NCBI GenBank assembly: GCA_021464245.1
Contig: JADCRB010000067.1
Span: 3,925,359 to 3,989,358 of the forward strand
Length of the DNA: 64,000 bases
Direction: 5' to 3'
Source: Carallia brachiata
Lineage: Eukaryota; Streptophyta; Magnoliopsida; Malpighiales; Rhizophoraceae
The notes beneath the pieces were generated by a model, which was not told the DNA's origin, did no database searches, and saw only the letters and a program-made list of their open reading frames with translations. This document shows positions 58,438-64,000 of the stretch, piece after piece. The stretch's first letter is position 1; every line of letters begins with the position of its first letter. Position numbers and translations under genes: made by a program.

Positions 58438-58491
58438 CCTTAATATTTGTTTTGAGTTTTTTTTTTTGGTCCTTATATTTATTTTGAGTTT
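58438..58491 (-). mobile_element. poly(T) micro-insertion with ~21-bp direct repeats
   Basis: CCTTAATATTTGTTTTGAGT plus TT (58438-58459) and CCTTATATTTATTTTGAGTT plus T (58471-58491) flank only about 11 bases, TTTTTTTTGGT. Minus strand: ACC then poly(A). Two differences between the repeats indicate some age. Confidence 0.5.
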
Positions 58492-59644
58492 AATTTAGAA
58501 TAATAGAGACGAAAAATTTCATTACCCCCTCCTAGGCCTTTAGAATATTACCAGCCCGACTACTAACCCATACATCAAATGAATTTGGTACAGTAAAATA
58601 TAATGTTGAGTCCATATTAGATCAGAATGTTGTAGGTGTGTCCTGGCCCCTTAGGTATTCCTAAGCCTCTTGTATGACCAAAAAAAAAGTAATGTGCAGA
58701 AGAACGTGAGAAGAAATTAGTAGAAAAGTTTGGGGTTCGATCCTTGCATCTCTAATCGTCATCCTCTCCTTCCCTTGTATGGACGTAGACCCGCTCCCAA
58801 GACAAAATAAAAAAGAAATTAATAGAATAGCTCAACTGAATGGAAGACTCTTGAATTGAGATTTGAAAACTACAATTTGAAAATTCGAGTTATTCTACAC
58901 AAATATTTTCATGGACCTAGTCCATCAATAAAATTGTGGACAATCTTATTTAAATTTTAAAAAATAAATTTTATTCTTACAAATAAATTACATAAAGATA
59001 TTTTTTGCCCATCACAATACATATATTAAATGTAGTTATAACATTCATAATCATAATAAGAAATTTCATTTGTATCATCTGGTGGTAAAATTTGTCTGGA
59101 AAGTTTATTTGTAGAGGATGGTACAGGACTCCATTATTAAATAGGTCAGATTATTTATACTAAATTTATAATAAAATAAAATTTTATATTTTTAACAAAT
59201 CTCACTGAATAAATTTAAAACTCTATAAAATTTACGTACATTGTCCTGTCGCTACTTACTACTTAGCAAGGACTGTGATTTTTCACTCAAGAAGAGTCCT
59301 TTGCCATTTTCACCGCACACGGGTGGTTCTGATTACTGTAACTTACATAGAGACCACTGTTACATTTTTAAAGAAAAAGACATTTGAAAAAAATGTTGTA
59401 ACTGCTCACATTTACATTTAATGTACAACTAATATAATTTTTCTTTTTGTACTTAATTATACATAAAAATTTAGATAATTACATATTAAATCTAATTAAT
59501 TGTATTTAAACGCTTTTTCAAATCTCGTTCATTCCAAAAATCTAGTTTTATTGTTGCATTTATAACCTACCATGCTACTTTGTTTTTTTTTTTTTTTAAC
59601 GTATGTTTTCTATTGGCTTTAGGAACACGTGGGCTGCTGCGTGC

Positions 59645-59721
59645 TGCATTGTGGAATTTTTTTGAACTAAAAGAAATCGTTGTATTAATTAATACAACGA
59701 TTTCCGTTGCATTGTGGAATT
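59645..59721. repeat. 32-bp perfect palindrome inside a 14-bp direct repeat
   Basis: TGCATTGTGGAATT occurs at 59645-59658 and 59708-59721. Between them, 59673-59704 is a perfect palindrome centred on TTAATTAA, with half-site GAAATCGTTGTATTAA. Looks like a very small insertion with target duplication, or a duplicated hairpin. Confidence 0.85.
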
Positions 59722-61819
59722 GTGTATATGGAAGGAGGTCATTTAATAAATAGGTGGCACTCATAATTGGTTATCTTGAGCAATTGAGGCCACAAGCTTA
59801 ATGACATAAGCAATTCAGGCCATTTATTGCTATTGTTGTAAGAGTTTGCAATTCATATACCATTTTAATGAACTCAACCTAGAAATTACATGAATATTTC
59901 CACGTTCGGGCTTAGACGATGCGAACGAGATCATCTCAGGGTTTTAAAATCCTTATGCGAGGCTGCAAACATTATTTTTACAAGAAAAATTAGACAATAA
60001 AAAAGATTAATCTCATCTCACTTAATCTCACAAATAAATAAAATTAGATGTAATAAAATTACCGTATTACCCATATTTACTCTACTTTGCTCCCTATATG
60101 TTGCTATGCAATGATGTTCTATTTTAATTGTCAATAATATAAATATGAGGGCTATTAAGTGAGCGTAGTATAAGGAGACACAAGTGAGAACATAAACTTT
60201 TCAACAATTTTAATTGATTATTTAAAAAAAAAAACAGAGAACTTTAATTAGTTATTTTATATTCGTGATTTCCTGTAATTTCTTGAGGTTAAGTCAAATA
60301 ATCTTTTCCATAAGTAATAGATATTCTCCTCGTAAAATTTCACAATTTTTTTGCACGATTGAAATTTCACAATTAGGAACTTTGCAGATGGTCCTCTCTG
60401 ATATAGGCCAAAAAGATAAGAAGCAGAAATGTGGTCCGCTCTGCTGCTGTTATTGACTCCAGTTTGCAATATCTTTTTATTGTTTCATTAAAAGGAGCCA
60501 ATGTGGTCTCAATTCTTACCGTGTGTCTCAGTTTGCCAACACTGTTAAAGAGTGCCACTGTGCCCGGGACGGGATTTGGTATCCATTTTCCTACGTTACA
60601 CCCATCAAATTATAACTCGCTTTAACAAAAGTACAATCGTTTGGAACTGGATTCGAGGGTTCCAATTTTAAAAACAACTCAAATGTCAGTTATACCTTAT
60701 TGGTTCGCCCTTTATTTCTTGTATCCTTTTGGTTCCCTTTGTTTTTTTTTTTTAATCTTAGTTGAGGATTAACTCATAAAAAAAAATAAAGAGAAATATG
60801 ATAAGAGTTAAATATTTAACTATGCATTTGACCATAAAATTGATAACTATTTACACTAATACTCATGATTGGTTTCCTTTCTCTTCAACATTCACTTTTT
60901 TATTCCTCTTCTTCGTCCTCTTTTTATGCCTTGATCATAATTATCCGATATCGCGCCACCCTCATTGATCGGATCGAAACTCGATGACTTGGAGTTATAA
61001 TTGATTTGGGTTAACTAATTAAAGTCGATTTGCAATCAATCTAATCAAAACTCAGTCAAATCTACCATGTCTGTAGTATTCAATGGCTTAATACAACTTA
61101 ACTACCCACGAGCAGAAAATGACGAATTTGGAATTGTACGATTTAAATACACAATTTTAAGTTAAAATTCTTCAAGTATATTATATATTTTAACTGTAAA
61201 ATCTAGCGATAGAGTGTAATAGGTGTAATGCTGACAATCAAGACGTTAATTTCTTAAATTTTTAGAATTTATTTCTTTTCAAAATTTACTAATGATTATA
61301 CATATAATTTATCATATTTAATTATTTAGTATATTAACCCTAATTAAAAGTATATTTTATCAAATCATGATATCTTGAATTTTTGAAAAAATTATTAAAT
61401 GAATTACTAATTATAGTCTAGTGACTACTAATATTACAACTTGGAGATAAAAAATGAAATGAGTTTTATACTTTACTCATAAAACTTTTTCCACTTAATT
61501 CAAGTGAAAAAAAATATTAATTGAAGATTTTTATTAATTATAAATAATATTTTACGAAATTTTTTTGGTAACTATATTTTACATAATTTTAAAATAAAAT
61601 TTGACTACATAGGCACCCAAGAATGCAGTCAACTCCTTTTTGTTTAAAAAAAATTTAAGATAGAAAAAATATTTCTCTCTTAAAATTAGAATATCTATAA
61701 ATAAACTATAAAAAATTTATAATTAAATTTACGTATCACCTATTAATAAAAAAAACTATGACAACAACCAGTAAAATTTGAATTCAAAATAAAATTTATA
61801 ACAAGAATGGAATCTTTAA
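59722..61819. other. intergenic, no gene seen
   Basis: AT-rich, without recognisable ORF. The 60390-60620 stretch has a more balanced composition but only short conflicting ORFs. Confidence 0.5.
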
Positions 61820-62222
61820 TGGTGTGCTTGAATTGCGAGATTTTGGTAAAAAAGAAAGTTATAACAAAAAAAGTTATGAAAAATTGAGAAAGTGACGAGA
61901 AAGTAAAATTTTTTATTTGAATTATATGACAAAATAATGAGAAAAAAAATGTATATGAATTGAAATTAAAAACTACCCTTACACTAAATTATTTAGTGCT
62001 TTGAATTAAAGGCAAAAGAAAAAAAAAAGTTTAGAGTTATACTACTAATTTTGACTCCAAGTGTTTGTCTTTTTCTATTTGAATTTTAGTGACATTTATA
62101 CGGTTTTTTAACTTTTTATCTTCATCTTTTTTTTTTTTTCACATAAATTTAAAAGTAAGAAAATTTCTTAGTATTTTTTTTTTCTTTTACATTCATCCCC
62201 AACGTTGAAACCAAACACACGG
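61820..62222. mobile_element. AT-rich MITE, family A, copy 2
   Basis: Left end GGTGTGCTTGAATTGCGAG, right end (complement) CCGTGTGTTTGGTTTCAAC; interior carries GAAAGTTATAACAAAAAAAG, GTTATGAAAAATTGAGAAAG and TTATTTGAATTATATGAC, paralleling copies at 10.5 and 63.5 kb. More diverged than these. Confidence 0.5.
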
Positions 62223-63279
62223 TAAAGCTCAACTCACTTCGCAGTATTAGCCGACCCTGATAAGTGATAATTATGCCCCAAGAATCTATCAAAAAACAAA
62301 ACTATGCCCCAAGAAGTTTCCAAAAAGACGGACTACACTGACCGAAGGATCACACCTTTTATTCAGATTGAAGAGTATCGCAACTTATGGCTACGTACGA
62401 CCATACTTCGCAGTTCGAGGAAAGGAATGATTGTAGTACCACTGTTATCAACCATAAATTGTCGCATCAAATACAATTAAATCAAGATTAACGATATATA
62501 AATAATCATTTCATTTAATAATATATATTAATTTATTTTTTTAATTCAAACATTTAATAATTTATATTAACATATGTTTATATGTATTTTAATAAAATTT
62601 TATTCACAATTTTTCTTGTACTAATTGTAATTTGGATGTACCGAAAAATTGAAATTTCAATTTATACATTCTTCCAAGTCATAAAATTGAACCTTATATT
62701 AATAAAGTACTTGGCACGAACAACATACATCAATTCATTTCATTGTCACGTAATAAGAATGAAATTATAATAGAAAGAAATTATATTGTTGGATATAATT
62801 ATCTCTTGTGACAGAATTTTTTTCAAACTATAAAATTATTAATACAATATTTTATTATTATGACTCTTTACTTGAAACATAAAGTGTATTTAATAAATTA
62901 ATACCATGTATCTAATCTATACAATTATATATTTGTCTTTATTTATGTAAAAAAAATATATATATATTTGTCTTTACTGCTAAACTAATTATAAGTGATT
63001 TCCTCCCGAGGGATTAAGGCGTTAAATTGACAATCACACTCATGTGCGTGGTGGTTTATCTCTTGTTGACAAAGGCAGATCAATGGCAAGTCGCTTTTGC
63101 TTGCTTTTATAATCTACAGCGGAGAAAACTGCTAAAAAGTTAAAAAAAAATAATAATAAATAGAAAAATTTTAGTGATTTGTTTTTATTAAATATAAATA
63201 AATATACAGTAATATAAGTAGTTTTTTTAATTAAAGAATCATCTCACGGGGTATAGTAGTTATCAGGATCATTAGATTG
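62223..63279. other. intergenic, no gene seen
   Basis: AT-rich with no recognisable ORF. Confidence 0.5.
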
Positions 63280-63390
63280 AGATCGATTTTTTAATCGTTG
63301 GCGTCCTCACGAGTCCTCTTAAACTCATCCACAGTATTAACGAATTTTGAACTTATATACTGCACTCATATTAGGTATCTCACATTCTGA
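63280..63390. repeat. dispersed repeat family R1, copy 3
   Basis: GGCGTCCTCACGAGTCCTCT followed by CAGTATTAACGAATTTTGAA and TATACTGCACTC, matching the order in copies 1 and 2. Confidence 0.45.
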
Positions 63391-63520
63391 GAAAAATGTG
63401 GATATATAAACTCAAATTCGAGTTAATATTAAAATAACACGTCAGAATAGCATTAGATTGTCATTTTTGGTAAAGTAATACAAGTAGTTAAATAAATAAA
63501 TAACTAGTTCACATGTGTTC

Positions 63521-63882
63521 CTTGTGTTGTGTTTGGATTATTAGAAAATTGTTAGAAAGAATATGTGAAAAAGAAAGTTGTGAGAAAATAAAATTATTTG
63601 AATTGATGGAAAAAATATAATAAAGAAAATAAAAAGAAAAAATGAATAGTTATTTGTGAGAGAAAAAGTTATGAGAAAATTTAATTGTTTGGATTGATGA
63701 GAAAGTTGTGAATAAAAAAATAATGAGAAAAAAAAATAATAATTTATGAAAAAAATTATAAAAAAATTAAATTATTTAAATTGATGAGAAAATTATAAAA
63801 AAAATATAAAAAAATAAAGTATAATCATTATATGTTTTGTTAATTCTTTTCTTTTCTCACACAAATCCAACAAACTAAACAG
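63521..63882. mobile_element. AT-rich MITE, family A, copy 3
   Basis: Ends: left TTGTGTTGTGTTTGGATTAT, right complement GTTTAGTTTGTTGGATTTGT. The interior repeats GAAAGTTGTGAGAAAATAAA / ATTATTTGAATTGATG three to four times as an internal minisatellite. Reverse complement of the same motifs fills the 10.5-kb copy. Confidence 0.65.
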
Positions 63883-64000
63883 AAGATTGAGGTGAATTAC
63901 TTAACTGTGCTCTACTTTTTTGAACGATAATTGTGCCCTGCTTAATATTCCTTAACATAAATCTCGAAGTAAGCAGACCGCGTCGCCGGGCGCGTAAAAA

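Larger units (their letters stand above)
56290..59640. other. intergenic, no gene seen
   Basis: Mostly AT-rich; holds the two micro-insertions at 57.25 and 58.44 kb described separately. No assignable ORF. Confidence 0.5.

Noticed and set aside
58735..58750. GGGTTCGATCC resembling a tRNA/SINE B box
   Set aside because: No A box at the right distance and no cloverleaf could be formed.
1..64000. CRISPR array, operon, phage or biosynthetic gene cluster
   Set aside because: No spaced short repeats, no polycistronic gene layout, and the six genes are unrelated plant nuclear genes.

Overview
This is nuclear DNA of a dicot-type flowering plant. The introns are AT-rich GT-AG introns, the proteins are typical plant families (type IV GATA factor, GPI-type plant matrix metalloproteinase, a plant NOT1 and an RHIP1-like protein), and the intergenic DNA is full of AT-rich MITEs, poly(A) retroposon tails and microsatellites. 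I cannot name the species from sequence alone. Nothing here looks prokaryotic, organellar or viral.

Layout. 1-1799 (-): 5' part of the CCR4-NOT scaffold gene NOT1, running off the left edge. 3657-6623 (+): an RHIP1-like gene, head-to-head with NOT1, with two apparent frame lesions. 9345-10292 (-): a two-exon GATA transcription factor. 19734-24683 (-): the complete 17-exon CCT1 (TCP-1 alpha) chaperonin gene, 546 codons with every junction in frame. 44075-44907 (+): a small two-exon PHD-finger protein with a His tract and an Ala tract. 54697-55785 (-): an intronless matrix metalloproteinase. The six genes serve unrelated housekeeping or regulatory functions (mRNA deadenylation, sugar/G-protein signalling, transcription, protein folding, chromatin reading, extracellular proteolysis) and do not form a pathway or cluster.

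The rest, about 48 kb, is gene-poor. Its content includes: a 150-bp hairpin element (3.2 kb); a 157-bp tandem duplication (7.9 kb); a MITE family with AT-rich internal minisatellites (10.5, 61.8, 63.5 kb) and a related 475-bp palindrome (13.5-14.0 kb); two LTR-like remnants (14.7 and 17.6 kb); a Tourist-like element carrying an 850-bp CTCT pyrimidine tract (37.1-38.2 kb); a 1.06-kb polyadenylated retroposon with 16-bp target-site duplications (39.2-40.3 kb); and two families of degenerate dispersed repeats.

The most unusual pattern is a set of six very small insertions (about 10-35 bp, mostly poly-A/T) each flanked by 10-22 bp direct repeats. They look like retroposition events that delivered little more than a poly(A) tail. 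Other points worth checking are the RHIP1 lesions, the altered first-intron donor of NOT1 beside a 16-bp direct repeat, and the homopolymer-encoded C-terminus of the metalloproteinase.
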